Positions 40,085 through 49,960 of a DNA stretch of 64,000 bases are shown here, in pieces. The DNA comes from Meinhardsimonia xiamenensis (GTDB lineage Bacteria; Pseudomonadota; Alphaproteobacteria; Rhodobacterales; Rhodobacteraceae), in contig NZ_FNFV01000001.1 of the NCBI RefSeq assembly GCF_900102905.1, forward strand, positions 565,501 to 629,500. Direction: 5' to 3'. The notes beneath the pieces were generated by a model. That model saw nothing but the letters and a program-made list of their open reading frames with translations, did no database searches and had not been told where the DNA came from. The position numbers and the translations under genes were made by a program. Numbering within the stretch: the first letter of the stretch is position 1; every line of letters starts with the position of its first letter.

Positions 40085-40858
40085 ATGTCGCAAACCATCC
40101 GCCTGCCCGAGATCCTGCAGATCGCCCGCCGCGAGGGCCGGGTGACGGTGGAGGATCTCGCCCGCCGCTTCGGTGTGACCGAGCAGACCATCCGCCGCGA
40201 TCTCGCCGAGCTTGACGCCAGCGGGCGGCTCACGCGGGTGCATGGCGGGGCGATCCTGCCCTCGGGCGTGGCCAACATCGGCTATGCCGAGCGCCGGGCG
40301 CTGAACGCCGAGGCGAAGGCGGCCATTGCCGCGCGGGTGGCGGCGGACATTCCCGAGGATTGCTCGCTGTTTCTCAACATCGGCACCACCACCGAGGCGG
40401 TGGCGCGCGCGCTTCTCGCCCATCGCAAGATCATGGTGGTGACCAACAATCTCAACGTGGCCAACATCCTTGCCGAGAACCCCGGCGCGGAGGTGATCGT
40501 GGCCGGGGGGGTGCTGCGCCGCTCGGACGGGGGGCTTGTGGGCGCGCAGACATTGCGCGCGATCGGCGAGTTCAAGACCGACATCGCGGTGATCGGCTGC
40601 TCGGCGCTTGATGCCGAGGGTGACATTCTGGATTTCGACATTCACGAGGTCGGGGTGAGCCAAATGATCCTCGCCCGCGCGCGCCGTGCCTTTCTGGTCG
40701 CCGACCACTCGAAGTTTCAGCGCGCCGCGCCGGTGCGGATCGCCTCGCTTGCCGAGGTCGAGGCGCTCTATACCGACACGCCACCGCCGGACGCTGTCGC
40801 GTCGCGCTGCGCGGAGTGGGGCACCCGGGTGGTGGTCGCCGAGGCACGGGAAGGGTAG
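40085..40858 (+). CDS. glpR: DeoR-family glycerol regulator
   Basis: 257-aa repressor. N-terminal DeoR HTH (LPEILQIARREGRVTVEDLA then FGVTEQTIRRDLAELDASG and LTRVHGGAIL); C-terminal sugar-phosphate-binding domain with NIGTTTEAVARALL and VGAQTLRAIGEFKTDIAVIG. AAGGAGG precedes the ATG. Its divergence from glpDK and the half-sites between support control of those genes in response to glycerol-3-phosphate. Confidence 0.9.
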   Translation: MSQTIRLPEILQIARREGRVTVEDLARRFGVTEQTIRRDLAELDASGRLTRVHGGAILPSGVANIGYAERRALNAEAKAAIAARVAADIPEDCSLFLNIGTTTEAVARALLAHRKIMVVTNNLNVANILAENPGAEVIVAGGVLRRSDGGLVGAQTLRAIGEFKTDIAVIGCSALDAEGDILDFDIHEVGVSQMILARARRAFLVADHSKFQRAAPVRIASLAEVEALYTDTPPPDAVASRCAEWGTRVVVAEAREG

Positions 40859-40891
40859 GGCGGCGCCCGGCCCGGCGGCCGGGCAAGATGC

Positions 40892-41881
40892 TCAACCTGG
40901 ATAAAGCCCCGCGACGCGCGCCCGCGCCTGCACCAGCGCCAGAATCGTCTCGGTCATCGGCATCTCGATGTTCACGGCGCGGCCGAGCTCGACCACCGCC
41001 GTGACCAGCGCGTCGATCTCCATCGGCCGGCCGCGCTCCAGATCCTGAAGCATCGAGGTCTTGTGCGCGCCGACCGCAGCCGCCCCGTCGATGCGCTTGT
41101 CCACATCGATCGGAAAGCGCGCACCCAGCGCCTCGCCCACGGCCTGCCCCTCGAGCATCATCGCACGCGCGATGCGGCGCAGCTCGGGGCGGGTGGCGAG
41201 GTGGTCGAGCGTCTCATGGGTGAGCGCCGAGAGCGGGTTGAAGGCCATGTTGCCCCAGAGCTTCACCCAGATCTCGTCGCGGATGCGCGGGCGCACCGGC
41301 GCCTTGAAGCCGGCCTTGCGCAGCGCCTCGGAAAAGCGCTGGGCGCGTTCGGATTTCGACCCGTCCGGCTCGCCGAGCGTGAAGCGGTCGCCGGAGATGT
41401 GGCGCACCAGCCCCGGTTTCTCGACCTCCGCCGCGGGATAGACAACACAGCCGAGCGCCTTCTCGGGCGGAAGTGCGGCAGAGACGACGCCGCCTGGGTC
41501 CACCGCCTCCACCCGCCGGCCTTCCCACTCAGGCCCCAGCCCGTGGAAATACCAGTAGGGCACGCCGTTCATGCCGGTGACCACGCAGGTCTCGGGTCCG
41601 ACGAGCGGCTTGAGCTTCTCGGCAATGGGCGGAACGGAGTGGGCCTTGAGCGTCAGCACCAGATAGTCCTGCGGGCCGAGCTCGGCGGGGTCATCCGTGG
41701 CCTCGACCTGCGCCACCTGGTCGCCGAACTCCTCGGAGATCAGCCACAACCCGTTGTCGCGGATCGCGGCAAGATGGGGTCCGCGCGCGACCACGGAGAC
41801 TTGCGCCTCGATCTCGGCATTCGCGAGCCGCGCAGCCATCAGCCCGCCGATGGCGCCGGCGCCGAAGACGCAGATCTTCAT
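40892..41881 (-). CDS. panE: 2-dehydropantoate 2-reductase
   Basis: 329-aa NADPH reductase of pantothenate synthesis (ketopantoate to pantoate). N-terminal VFGAGAIGGLMAARLA; TLKAHSVPPIAEKLKPL; catalytic-lysine region IWVKLWGNMAFNPLSALTH; C-terminal HKTSMLQDLERGRPMEIDAL. The ATG overlaps the stop of the upstream CoA ligase (ATGA). Some ApbA/PanE-family members act on other 2-keto acids, and the ligase neighbour makes that possible here. Confidence 0.88.
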   Translation of the reverse strand: MKICVFGAGAIGGLMAARLANAEIEAQVSVVARGPHLAAIRDNGLWLISEEFGDQVAQVEATDDPAELGPQDYLVLTLKAHSVPPIAEKLKPLVGPETCVVTGMNGVPYWYFHGLGPEWEGRRVEAVDPGGVVSAALPPEKALGCVVYPAAEVEKPGLVRHISGDRFTLGEPDGSKSERAQRFSEALRKAGFKAPVRPRIRDEIWVKLWGNMAFNPLSALTHETLDHLATRPELRRIARAMMLEGQAVGEALGARFPIDVDKRIDGAAAVGAHKTSMLQDLERGRPMEIDALVTAVVELGRAVNIEMPMTETILALVQARARVAGLYPG

Positions 41882-43416
41882 TGCGCCGCCTCCGGCTCGG
41901 CGAGGCCCAGCTTCTCGGCAAGCCCGATGCGTTGCAGCTTGCCGGTGGCGCCCTTGGGGATCTCGTCGAGGATCAGCACCTTCGCGGGCACCTTGAAGGC
42001 GGCCAGCCGCTCGGCGGCGAAGGCGCGGATCTCGGCGGGCGTGGCCGTGGCCCCTTCGGCCAGCACCACCGCCGCGGCCACATCCTCACCCAGCATCCGG
42101 TGGGGGATGGCGAAAGTGACAACCTGGGCGATGGCCGGGTGCGCCATCAGCACGTCATCGACCTCCCGCGGGCTGATCTTCTCGCCGCCACGGTTGATGA
42201 TCTCCTTCAGCCGGCCGCGAATCGTCAGGAAGCCTTCCTCGTCGAACTGCCCCTGATCGCCGGTGCGGAACCAGCCGTTCACGAAGCTCTCGGCATTGGC
42301 CTTTGGATTGTTGCGGTAGCCCTTGGTGACGTTCTCGCCGCGGATCACCACCTCGCCCACGGCGCCGCGGGGCAGGATGTTGCCCTCCTCGTCCATCAGC
42401 TCCACCTCGGGGCCTTGCGCCACGCCCACCGTGCCCGGCTTGCGCTTGCCCGGCGGCAGGAGATTCGAGCACATCTGGTGCGCCGCCTCGGTCATGCCGT
42501 AGGCCTCGATCACCGGGCAGCCGAAGGTCTCCTCGAGCGCATTGAACACCGGCACCGGCAGCGAGGCCGAGGAGGAGCGGATGAAGCGCAGCCGCGCGCC
42601 CCTGATGATCTCGGCATTGCGCGGGGCACGGGCGAGGATCGCCTGATGCATCGTCGGCACGGCGGTGTACCAGGTCGGGTCCGTCTCCTTCAGCCAGCCG
42701 TAGAAGCGCAGCGCGTCGAAGCCCGGTGTGCAGCTGATCGCCGCGCCGGCCTGCACCGAGGCGAGCACGGCGGCGATCAGCCCGTGGATGTGAAAAAGCG
42801 GCATGATGTTGAGGCAGCGGTCGCCGGGGGCGAGCTTGAGCGTGCGGGCGATGTTCTCGGCCGAGGCGCAGATGTTGCGCGAGGTGAGCGGCACGATCTT
42901 CGGCCGCGAGGTGGTGCCCGACGTGTGGAGCACCAGCGCCTCGTCCTCGGGGCCGTTCGGCGTGGCCTCCGCCTCGGGCAGGGGCGTGCCATCCGCGCCG
43001 ACCAGCGTGAAGATTCCCGCCTCGCTCTCCCGGCGCAGCTCGGCCAGAGGGATGCCGAGCCGCGCGGCGGCGGCGCGCGCGGGGGTCTCCACCCCTTCGG
43101 CGACGATCAGAAGCCGCGCCTCGAGGTCTTCGAGATAGAAGGCGAATTCCTCTTCCCTGTAGGCGGGGTTGAGGGGGGCGGCGGTGGCGTGGGCGGCAAT
43201 GCCGAGAAAGGCCGTTGCCATGTGCGGCCCGTTCGGCAGCACGATGGCCACGCCGTCGCCCCGGCCCACGCCGGCGCCGGCAAGCTGGGCCCCGGTGCGG
43301 TTGATCTGCGCCGCGAGCTCCCCATATGTGATATGGTCGGTGCCCGGCGCGCCGATGGCGGGGCCATCCGCGCGCGCGACAAGATCAACAATGGTGCGTG
43401 GCGAGGCGTCTGGCAT
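41878..43416 (-). CDS. Acyl-CoA ligase (oxalate-CoA ligase/FAT2-like)
   Basis: 512-aa ANL enzyme; I start at the ATG 43416 (MPDASPRTIVDLVARADG) because GGAGGAACAG is just upstream. Motifs: VLHTSGTTSRPKIVPLTSRN, PLFHIHGLIAAVLAS, IEAYGMTEAAHQMCSNLLPP, WFRTGDQGQFDEEGFLTIRG and the C-terminal IPKGATGKLQRIGLAE with the catalytic Lys. The AHQMCSNLLPPGKRKPGTVG stretch recalls the plant/yeast AAE3/Pcs60 oxalyl-CoA synthetase group. Coupled to panE. Confidence 0.82.
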   Translation of the reverse strand: MPDASPRTIVDLVARADGPAIGAPGTDHITYGELAAQINRTGAQLAGAGVGRGDGVAIVLPNGPHMATAFLGIAAHATAAPLNPAYREEEFAFYLEDLEARLLIVAEGVETPARAAAARLGIPLAELRRESEAGIFTLVGADGTPLPEAEATPNGPEDEALVLHTSGTTSRPKIVPLTSRNICASAENIARTLKLAPGDRCLNIMPLFHIHGLIAAVLASVQAGAAISCTPGFDALRFYGWLKETDPTWYTAVPTMHQAILARAPRNAEIIRGARLRFIRSSSASLPVPVFNALEETFGCPVIEAYGMTEAAHQMCSNLLPPGKRKPGTVGVAQGPEVELMDEEGNILPRGAVGEVVIRGENVTKGYRNNPKANAESFVNGWFRTGDQGQFDEEGFLTIRGRLKEIINRGGEKISPREVDDVLMAHPAIAQVVTFAIPHRMLGEDVAAAVVLAEGATATPAEIRAFAAERLAAFKVPAKVLILDEIPKGATGKLQRIGLAEKLGLAEPEAAQ

Positions 43417-43745
43417 CTGTTCCTCCACATTGTCCGCGCGGAGTATGGCGCGCGGCTGCGGCGGCGGCAATGCACACCGCCCCGTGCAGTGATGCACGGC
43501 GGCTCGCGAGCACGGCGGCCTGGCAGCGTGGCCACTTGCCAGCGCGGGGCGAAGCGGCTAGAGAGCCGCGCATCGGGAGGCCGCCAGAGCCTCGGGAAGA
43601 ACCATTGGGCAGGGCCGGGGACAACCGCCGGCCCTGATTTGCATGGAAGAGACCCGGGGCGGCTGGCGGGGCAGAACCACTCAAAGACCGGCGGAGACAA
43701 CCGCCTGGCCGGAAATGACGATACACTGAAAGGAACCTGAACTTA
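43417..43745. other. Gene-free interval with rpsA leader hairpin
   Basis: This 329-bp gap separates the divergent CoA ligase and rpsA. The only clear structure is a perfect 9-bp stem, CAGGGCCGG (43610-43618) with CCGGCCCTG (43628-43636), 110 nt before the rpsA ATG. It may belong to a leader controlling S1 synthesis. No credible small gene is seen; cmk, often upstream of rpsA, is absent here. Confidence 0.5.
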
Positions 43746-45431
43746 ATGACCGCAACTGCAACACGCGAGGAATTCGAAGCCCTCCTCAACGAAAGCTTCG
43801 AGATCGACACCCCCAAGGAGGGCTCTGTCGTCAAGGGCAAGGTCATCGCGATCGAGAATGGCCAGGCCATCATCGACGTCGGCTACAAGATGGAAGGCCG
43901 CGTCGATCTGAAGGAATTCGCAAGCCCCGGCGAGGAGCCGAATATCAAGGTCGGCGACGAGGTCGAGGTTTTCCTCGAGCGGGTCGAGAACGCCCGCGGC
44001 GAGGCGGTGCTGAGCCGCGACAAGGCCCGCCGCGAAGAGGCGTGGGACCGGCTCGAGAAGGCCTATGCCAATGACGAGCGCGTTGAAGGCGCCATCTTCG
44101 GCCGCGTCAAGGGCGGCTTCACCGTCGATCTCGGCGGTGCCGTGGCCTTCCTTCCGGGCAGCCAGGTGGATGTGCGCCCGGTGCGCGACGCCGGCCCGCT
44201 GATGGGGCTCAAGCAGCCGTTCCAGATTCTCAAGCTTGATCGGCGCCGCGGCAACATCGTCGTCTCCCGTCGTGCGATCCTCGAGGAAAGCCGTGCCGCC
44301 GAGCGCGCCGAGGTCATCGCGCAGCTCAACGAGGGCGACGTCGTCGAAGGCGTGGTCAAGAACATCACCGAGTATGGCGCCTTCGTGGACCTTGGCGGCG
44401 TGGACGGCCTTCTGCACGTCACCGACATGGCCTGGCGGCGCGTCAATCACCCCTCCGAGATCGTCTCCATCGGCGAGACCATCAAGGTGCAGGTGATCAA
44501 GATCAACAAGGAGACCCACCGCATCAGCCTCGGGCTGAAGCAGCTGCAGGCCGACCCGTGGGACACGGTGGAGGAGAAGTACCCGGTTGGTTCGGTGCAC
44601 AAGGGCCGCGTGACCAACATCACCGACTACGGCGCCTTCGTGGAGCTCGAGCCGGGGATCGAGGGGCTCGTGCACGTCTCCGAGATGAGCTGGACCAAGA
44701 AGAACGTCCATCCGGGCAAGATCGTCTCGACCTCCCAGGAGGTGGATGTGATGGTGCTCGAGATCGACCCGGCCAAGCGCCGCGTGAGCCTCGGGCTCAA
44801 GCAGACCCAGCGCAACCCCTGGGAGGTGTTCGCCGAGACCCATCCGGTGGGCACGGTCGTCGAGGGCGAGGTCAAGAACATCACCGAGTTCGGCCTCTTT
44901 GTCGGCCTCGAGGGCGACATCGACGGCATGGTGCACCTCTCCGACCTCAGCTGGGACAAGCGCGGCGAGGAGGCGATCAAGGAGTATCGCAAGGGCGACA
45001 TCGTCAAGGCGGTGGTCACCGAGGTCGATACCGAGAAGGAGCGCATCTCGCTCTCGATCAAGGCGCTTGAAGGCGATCCCTTCCAGGAGGCCGTGGCCGG
45101 CGTGAAGCGCGGCGACGTGATCACCGTGACGGTCAGCGCCATCGAGGATGGCGGCATCGAGGTGGAATACGAGGGCATGAAGTCCTTCATCCGCCGCTCC
45201 GACCTCAGCCGCGACCGCTCCGAGCAGCGGCCCGAGCGCTTCCAGGTCGGCGACAAGGTCGATGTCCTTGTCACCAACGTCGACCCGAAGAGCCGGCGGC
45301 TTGGCCTGTCGATCAAGGCGCGGGAAATCGCCGAGGAGAAGGAAGCGGTGGAGCAGTACGGCTCTTCCGACTCCGGTGCCTCGCTTGGCGAGATTCTCGG
45401 CGCTGCGCTGCGCGGCGGCGACGACAAGTAA
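43746..45431 (+). CDS. rpsA: 30S ribosomal protein S1
   Basis: 561-aa RNA-binding protein with six S1 (OB-fold) repeats; the last four show the pattern VxNITxYGAFVxL with GLxHxxxMxW (for example NITEYGAFVDLGGVDGLLHV and NITDYGAFVELEPGIEGLVH). The first two are the divergent ribosome-docking repeats. The ribosome site is AAGGA about 11 nt before the ATG, a longer gap than usual, consistent with the autoregulated, SD-poor starts of rpsA genes. A strong terminator follows. Confidence 0.95.
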   Translation: MTATATREEFEALLNESFEIDTPKEGSVVKGKVIAIENGQAIIDVGYKMEGRVDLKEFASPGEEPNIKVGDEVEVFLERVENARGEAVLSRDKARREEAWDRLEKAYANDERVEGAIFGRVKGGFTVDLGGAVAFLPGSQVDVRPVRDAGPLMGLKQPFQILKLDRRRGNIVVSRRAILEESRAAERAEVIAQLNEGDVVEGVVKNITEYGAFVDLGGVDGLLHVTDMAWRRVNHPSEIVSIGETIKVQVIKINKETHRISLGLKQLQADPWDTVEEKYPVGSVHKGRVTNITDYGAFVELEPGIEGLVHVSEMSWTKKNVHPGKIVSTSQEVDVMVLEIDPAKRRVSLGLKQTQRNPWEVFAETHPVGTVVEGEVKNITEFGLFVGLEGDIDGMVHLSDLSWDKRGEEAIKEYRKGDIVKAVVTEVDTEKERISLSIKALEGDPFQEAVAGVKRGDVITVTVSAIEDGGIEVEYEGMKSFIRRSDLSRDRSEQRPERFQVGDKVDVLVTNVDPKSRRLGLSIKAREIAEEKEAVEQYGSSDSGASLGEILGAALRGGDDK

Positions 45432-45737
45432 CCGGTTCTGCGCCGACGGCTCTGATAGGCCCCGCCCGCGTGGCGGGGCCTTTCCCGTGACAGCTCCAGC
45501 GCGAATCGCCGGCGTTGCGCGCCGATGCCGGGCCGGAGGCGATGCGCGATGCAGGTGCCTGACGTGGCGTGAGGCTGTAAATGAGCCGTGAATCAGCGCA
45601 TTAGCCGGGCAAAACTCCGCTTTGCAGGCCATGTTCGGGTTTGGCGCGGGACGCATTGCGCCTATATTGACGCGGTGCCGGCTGCCCCGGCGACAAGGGG
45701 ACTGTGCGAGACCGGCAGCGCGAAGGGGGGAGATGAG
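45432..45737. other. Gene-free interval between rpsA and ihfB
   Basis: 306 bp. Its first part is the rpsA terminator (45457-45484). The remainder holds a TTGACGCGG-like stretch near 45667 that could be an ihfB promoter element, but the spacing to any -10 is unclear. No small gene is supported. Confidence 0.4.
45457..45484 (+). terminator. rpsA intrinsic terminator
   Basis: GGCCCCGCC (45458-45466) pairs with GGCGGGGCC (45472-45480) around a 5-nt loop, then TTTCCC. A classic GC-rich stem with a short T-run, 26 nt past the rpsA stop. Confidence 0.85.
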
Positions 45738-46025
45738 ATGATCAGGTCCGAGCTGATCCAGAAGATTGCGGAAGAGAACCCGCACCTGTACCAGCGCGAC
45801 GTCGAGCGCATCGTGAACACGATTTTCGAGGAGATCATCGAGGCGCTGGCACGCGGTGACCGGGTGGAGCTGCGCGGCTTCGGGGCCTTTTCCGTGAAGA
45901 AGCGCGATGCGCGGATCGGCCGCAATCCCCGCACGGGCGAATCGGTGCAGGTTGAAGAAAAGCATGTTCCCTTCTTCAAGACCGGCAAGCTGCTCAGGGA
46001 TCGCCTGAACGGGCACGAGGAGTGA
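45738..46025 (+). CDS. ihfB: Integration host factor beta subunit
   Basis: 95-aa DNA-bending protein of the HU/IHF family. Start [19 protein letters not shown]; the beta-arm [20 protein letters not shown] and [14 protein letters not shown] are as in IhfB. I choose the ATG at 45738 (GGGGGGAGATGAG upstream), not the longer frame. It pairs with IhfA (not in window). Gene order rpsA-ihfB-lapA-trpFB is a usual one for Rhodobacterales. Confidence 0.93.
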   Translation: MIRSELIQKIAEENPHLYQRDVERIVNTIFEEIIEALARGDRVELRGFGAFSVKKRDARIGRNPRTGESVQVEEKHVPFFKTGKLLRDRLNGHEE

Positions 46026-46034
46026 CCACGGCAC

Positions 46035-46400
46035 ATGGCCCGCTACATCCGTTACATCCGTTACGCCTTCCTGGCGCTCGTGACCGTGGTTCTGGTGACG
46101 CTGGCGCTGGCCAATTCCGCGCCGGTGACCCTGCGTGCCCTGCCCGAGCAGCTGACGCTGCTGACCGGCTGGAACTGGAGCGCGACGCTGCCGCTGTGGG
46201 TGGTCATCTTCGGCGGCGTGGTGGCCGGACTGTTCATCGGTTTCGTGTGGGAATGGCTCCGTGAGCACCGCTATCGCGCCCAGGCTGCGCGCGAGCGGCG
46301 CGAGCGGGAGCGGCTGGAGCGCGAGGTGGCAAGGGCGCGCCGCGAGGCGGCCGGCGGCGACGAGGTGCTGGCGCTTCTCGAAGAGGGTGGGAAGGCCTGA
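46035..46400 (+). CDS. LapA-domain (DUF1049) inner-membrane protein
   Basis: 121 aa: basic start ([12 protein letters not shown]), membrane segment 1 ([18 protein letters not shown]), a short periplasmic part ([15 protein letters not shown]), membrane segment 2 ([20 protein letters not shown]) and a coiled, Arg/Glu-rich cytoplasmic tail (about residues 75-115). This is the layout of lipopolysaccharide assembly protein A-domain proteins. It follows ihfB by 9 bp. Confidence 0.8.
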   Translation: MARYIRYIRYAFLALVTVVLVTLALANSAPVTLRALPEQLTLLTGWNWSATLPLWVVIFGGVVAGLFIGFVWEWLREHRYRAQAARERRERERLEREVARARREAAGGDEVLALLEEGGKA

Positions 46401-46413
46401 GCCGGACCTTGCG

Positions 46414-47112
46414 ATGACCTCCCTCGCCATTCGCTTCAAGATCTGCGGCCTGACCCGTGCCGAGGACGTTGCCGCGGCCGTCAGTGCGGGTGCCGCCTAT
46501 CTCGGCTTCGTCTTCTTTCCGCGCAGCCCGCGGCACCTCGACATTGACCGGGCCGCGGAACTGGCGCTGGGAGTGCCCCCCGGGGTGGCGAAGGTCGCGC
46601 TGACGGTGGATGCCGATGACGCGATGCTCGAGGCCATCCTTGCGCGGGTGCCGGTCGACATGCTGCAACTGCACGGGCGCGAAAGCCCGGCGCGGGTGGC
46701 CGAGATCAAGGCGCGCTTCGGCCTGCCCGTGATGAAGGCGGTGGGCGTGGCCGATGAGGACGATCTCGCCCACCTAGATCGTTACGCGGGTGTCGCGGAC
46801 CAGCTGTTGGTGGACGCAAAGCCGCCGCCGGGAGCCGACAGACCGGGAGGCAACGCGGTTGCCTTCGATTGGCGCCTTGTCGCGGGGCGGCGCTGGGCGG
46901 TGCCCTGGATGCTGGCCGGGGGGCTGACGCCGGACAATGTGGCCGAGGCCGTCCGCCTGACCGGCGCCCGGCAGGTCGATGTCTCGTCGGGGGTGGAATC
47001 GGCGCCCGGCATCAAGGATGCGGCGCGAATCGCCGAATTCGCTCGGGCCTTGGGGCAGGTGCGCCGGGGGGCCTTGCCCCCCGGACCCCCCGGGGTATTT
47101 TCACCAAGATGA
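46414..47112 (+). CDS. trpF: Phosphoribosylanthranilate isomerase with repeat-derived tail
   Basis: 232-aa TIM-barrel enzyme of tryptophan synthesis. Start [20 protein letters not shown] (catalytic Cys in KICGLTR); [47 protein letters not shown] near the end. The last 16 residues ([16 protein letters not shown]) are not family sequence: they are the translation of the gene-end hairpin repeat at 47064-47115, and the TGA stop lies in its GATGATGG core. A longer in-frame start upstream has no support. trpB follows. Confidence 0.93.
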   Translation: MTSLAIRFKICGLTRAEDVAAAVSAGAAYLGFVFFPRSPRHLDIDRAAELALGVPPGVAKVALTVDADDAMLEAILARVPVDMLQLHGRESPARVAEIKARFGLPVMKAVGVADEDDLAHLDRYAGVADQLLVDAKPPPGADRPGGNAVAFDWRLVAGRRWAVPWMLAGGLTPDNVAEAVRLTGARQVDVSSGVESAPGIKDAARIAEFARALGQVRRGALPPGPPGVFSPR

Positions 47113-47115
47113 TGG
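47064..47115 (+). repeat. Gene-end hairpin/GGGGTATTT repeat, copy 3
   Basis: Perfect 8-bp stem CCGGGGGG (47064-47071) with CCCCCCGG (47077-47084), loop CCTTG, then ACCCCCC and the core GGGGTATTTTCACCAAGATGATGG (47092-47115). The element lies inside the trpF reading frame and supplies its stop, just upstream of trpB. Confidence 0.8.
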
Positions 47116-47145
47116 AATGAGGGGCCTGCCCAGATGGAGAGCGCC

Positions 47146-48378
<1,233 letters not shown>

Positions 48379-48410
48379 GGCCCCGAGGGGTGAGGCCCCA
48401 AGGACGGGTA

Positions 48411-48435
48411 GGCCCATAAACGGGAGTTTATGGCC
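48411..48435 (+). terminator. Hairpin after trpB
   Basis: CATAAAC (48415-48421) and GTTTATG (48426-48432) pair around GGGA and extend into GGCC/GGCC with one bulge. It lies about 35 nt past the trpB stop. No T-run, so termination is inferred. Confidence 0.45.
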
Positions 48436-48561
48436 ATCCGCCGGCCGATTATCCGCCGCGCGATAAACCTCCGTCGAATGGATGCGGGTGGCGTCCTCTG
48501 CCTTGCTGTCCCCATCGGCCCGCCGCCGGCGGGTCGCAGGACGGCATCAGGAGGACGACAC

Positions 48562-49067
48562 ATGAGAAAGAAGATTGCAGCGGGTCTGGGCGTGGCGCTG
48601 CTGGTTGCCCTCGGCGCGAAGGCCGACCCCCCTTCACCGACGCCATCGTGAGCGATCTGCAGTCTCAGGGCTTCGAGTTCATCGAGATCAAGAACGGCCC
48701 TTCCACGGTCAAGGTCGAGGCGGTGCGCGGGGCGACGAAGCTTGAGGTGGTGTATGATCGCGCCACCGGGCGCATCGTGAAGCAGGAGACGGCCCCGGCC
48801 GGCGATGATGCCGGGCGCAGCGGCGTGTTCATCCGTTCGCGCGACGATGACTTTGTCGACGCGAATGACGACGTCTCGCGCGATGAGCAGCATGGCGATG
48901 ATCGCGACGGTGGCCGTGTCGACGACCATGACGACGATGATGGCGGCCGCGGGGGGCGGGACGACGACAGAGGGTTGCCTCTCCTGCGGGCGGGCACTGT
49001 GGGTGCCCGTCCGCGCCTTGCGTTCCGTGGGGCGGCGCAGATGGTGGCGACATGGCGACAGCGATGA
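48562..49067 (+). pseudogene. Secreted PepSY-like, Asp-rich protein, frameshifted at a C6 run
   Basis: GGAGGACGACAC precedes the ATG. The first frame gives a signal peptide (MRKKIAAGLGVALLVALGAKAD) and then hits TGA at 48651. From a run of six C (48627-48632) a second frame reads FTDAIVSDLQSQGFEFIEIK, then STVKVEAVRGATKLEVVYD and ATGRIVKQE, the pattern of PepSY-type domains, followed by an extremely Asp-rich region (HDDDDGGRGGRDDD). One extra C would join both. So this is either a sequencing or assembly error, a phase-variable tract, or a true pseudogene. It overlaps the membrane LuxR gene by 16 nt. Confidence 0.65.
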
Positions 49068-49519
49068 ACAGCAGACCGGATCGCAGGAGCTTTCTTGCCG
49101 GTGGCTTCCCGACGGTCATGGTCGCAAGTGCCGGTCCGGCTGCAGCGGAGACGGTGCGCGAGCCGATCGAGATTGGCGCCCCGCTGGGGCTTGTTCTCGG
49201 TGTCGTGCTGGGGGCAATCGCGCTCCAGCGGACGCTGAAGCTCAACCGCCGCATGCAGGCGCAGATCGACGCGGCTTCGGCGGCGTTCCATGCGCTCATG
49301 CAGCAACGCTTCGATGAATGGGGGTTGACCCCGGCGGAACGCGATGTCGCCTTCCTTGCCCTCAAGGGCTGCTCGATTGCCGAAATCGCGCGGTTGAGGG
49401 AAACTTCCGAAGGCACGGTGAAGGCGCAGACCAATGCCATCTACCGCAAGGCCGGCGTGAGCGGGCGGGCGCAGCTTCTGAGCCTGTTTCTCGATGACCT
49501 GATGGGCGTGCGGCCGTGA
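49052..49519 (+). CDS. Membrane-anchored LuxR-type (GerE) HTH protein
   Basis: 155 aa. The N-terminus carries a hydrophobic segment after a twin arginine (PDRRSFLAGGFPTVMVASAG, ending AAA|E like an export signal), then a second membrane segment (IEIGAPLGLVLGVVLGAIAL), a basic helix (KLNRRMQAQIDAAS) and a complete LuxR-type HTH (GLTPAERDVAFLALKGCSIA, RLRETSEGTVKAQTNAIYRK). No receiver or AHL domain. This topology puts the DNA-binding domain in the cytoplasm and the short loop outside. Overlap with the PepSY gene suggests the two act together. The ribosome site is weak. Confidence 0.75.
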   Translation: MATAMNSRPDRRSFLAGGFPTVMVASAGPAAAETVREPIEIGAPLGLVLGVVLGAIALQRTLKLNRRMQAQIDAASAAFHALMQQRFDEWGLTPAERDVAFLALKGCSIAEIARLRETSEGTVKAQTNAIYRKAGVSGRAQLLSLFLDDLMGVRP

Positions 49520-49530
49520 AAAGCGGCCGA

Positions 49531-49935
49531 TCAGCCGTGGTTTGCCGTTCCGGGCGGCGTGCCCGGGTCAAGCGCGCAGGCGCGAAGAATGTGCTGCGGC
49601 ACGATCTCGAGTGCGCGCGCGTGCGTCGCCTCGAGCACCACTTTCGGGGCGCAGCCCTCGTCGTGGGCCTGCAGGAAACGCGCGGCGCACAGGCACCAGC
49701 GGTCGCCGGGCTTCAGGCCGGGGAACAGGAATTCCGGCCGCGGGGTCGAGAGGTCGTTGCCGACATACTTGGAGAAGGCGAGGAATTCGGCCGTCATCAC
49801 CGCGCAGACGGTATGGCTGCCGGTGTCCTCGGCGCAGGTGTCGCAGGCGCCGTTGCGGAAGAGACCGGTCATGGGCGCGCGCGAGCATGGCTGCAGCGGG
49901 CCGCCGAGGACGTTGATGGAAGGGTCCGTGCGCAT
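49531..49935 (-). CDS. DUF2237 family protein
   Basis: 134-aa cysteine-containing protein. The core NVLGGPLQPCSRAPMTGLFR, CDTCAEDTGSHTVCAVMTAE, FLAFSKYVGNDLSTPRPEF and GDRWCLCAARFLQAHDEG is the DUF2237 signature. I start at the second ATG (49935), which has GAGGGA at a normal spacing; an ATG two codons earlier is too close. Function unknown to me. Next to pth. Confidence 0.8.
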   Translation of the reverse strand: MRTDPSINVLGGPLQPCSRAPMTGLFRNGACDTCAEDTGSHTVCAVMTAEFLAFSKYVGNDLSTPRPEFLFPGLKPGDRWCLCAARFLQAHDEGCAPKVVLEATHARALEIVPQHILRACALDPGTPPGTANHG

Positions 49936-49960
49936 GGGCATTCCCTCGCGGATTGCGGGT

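Noticed and set aside
43743-46439. A long minus-strand frame opposite rpsA, ihfB and lapA
   Set aside because: Shadow of three certain genes; the six S1 repeats, IhfB and LapA features read on the plus strand.
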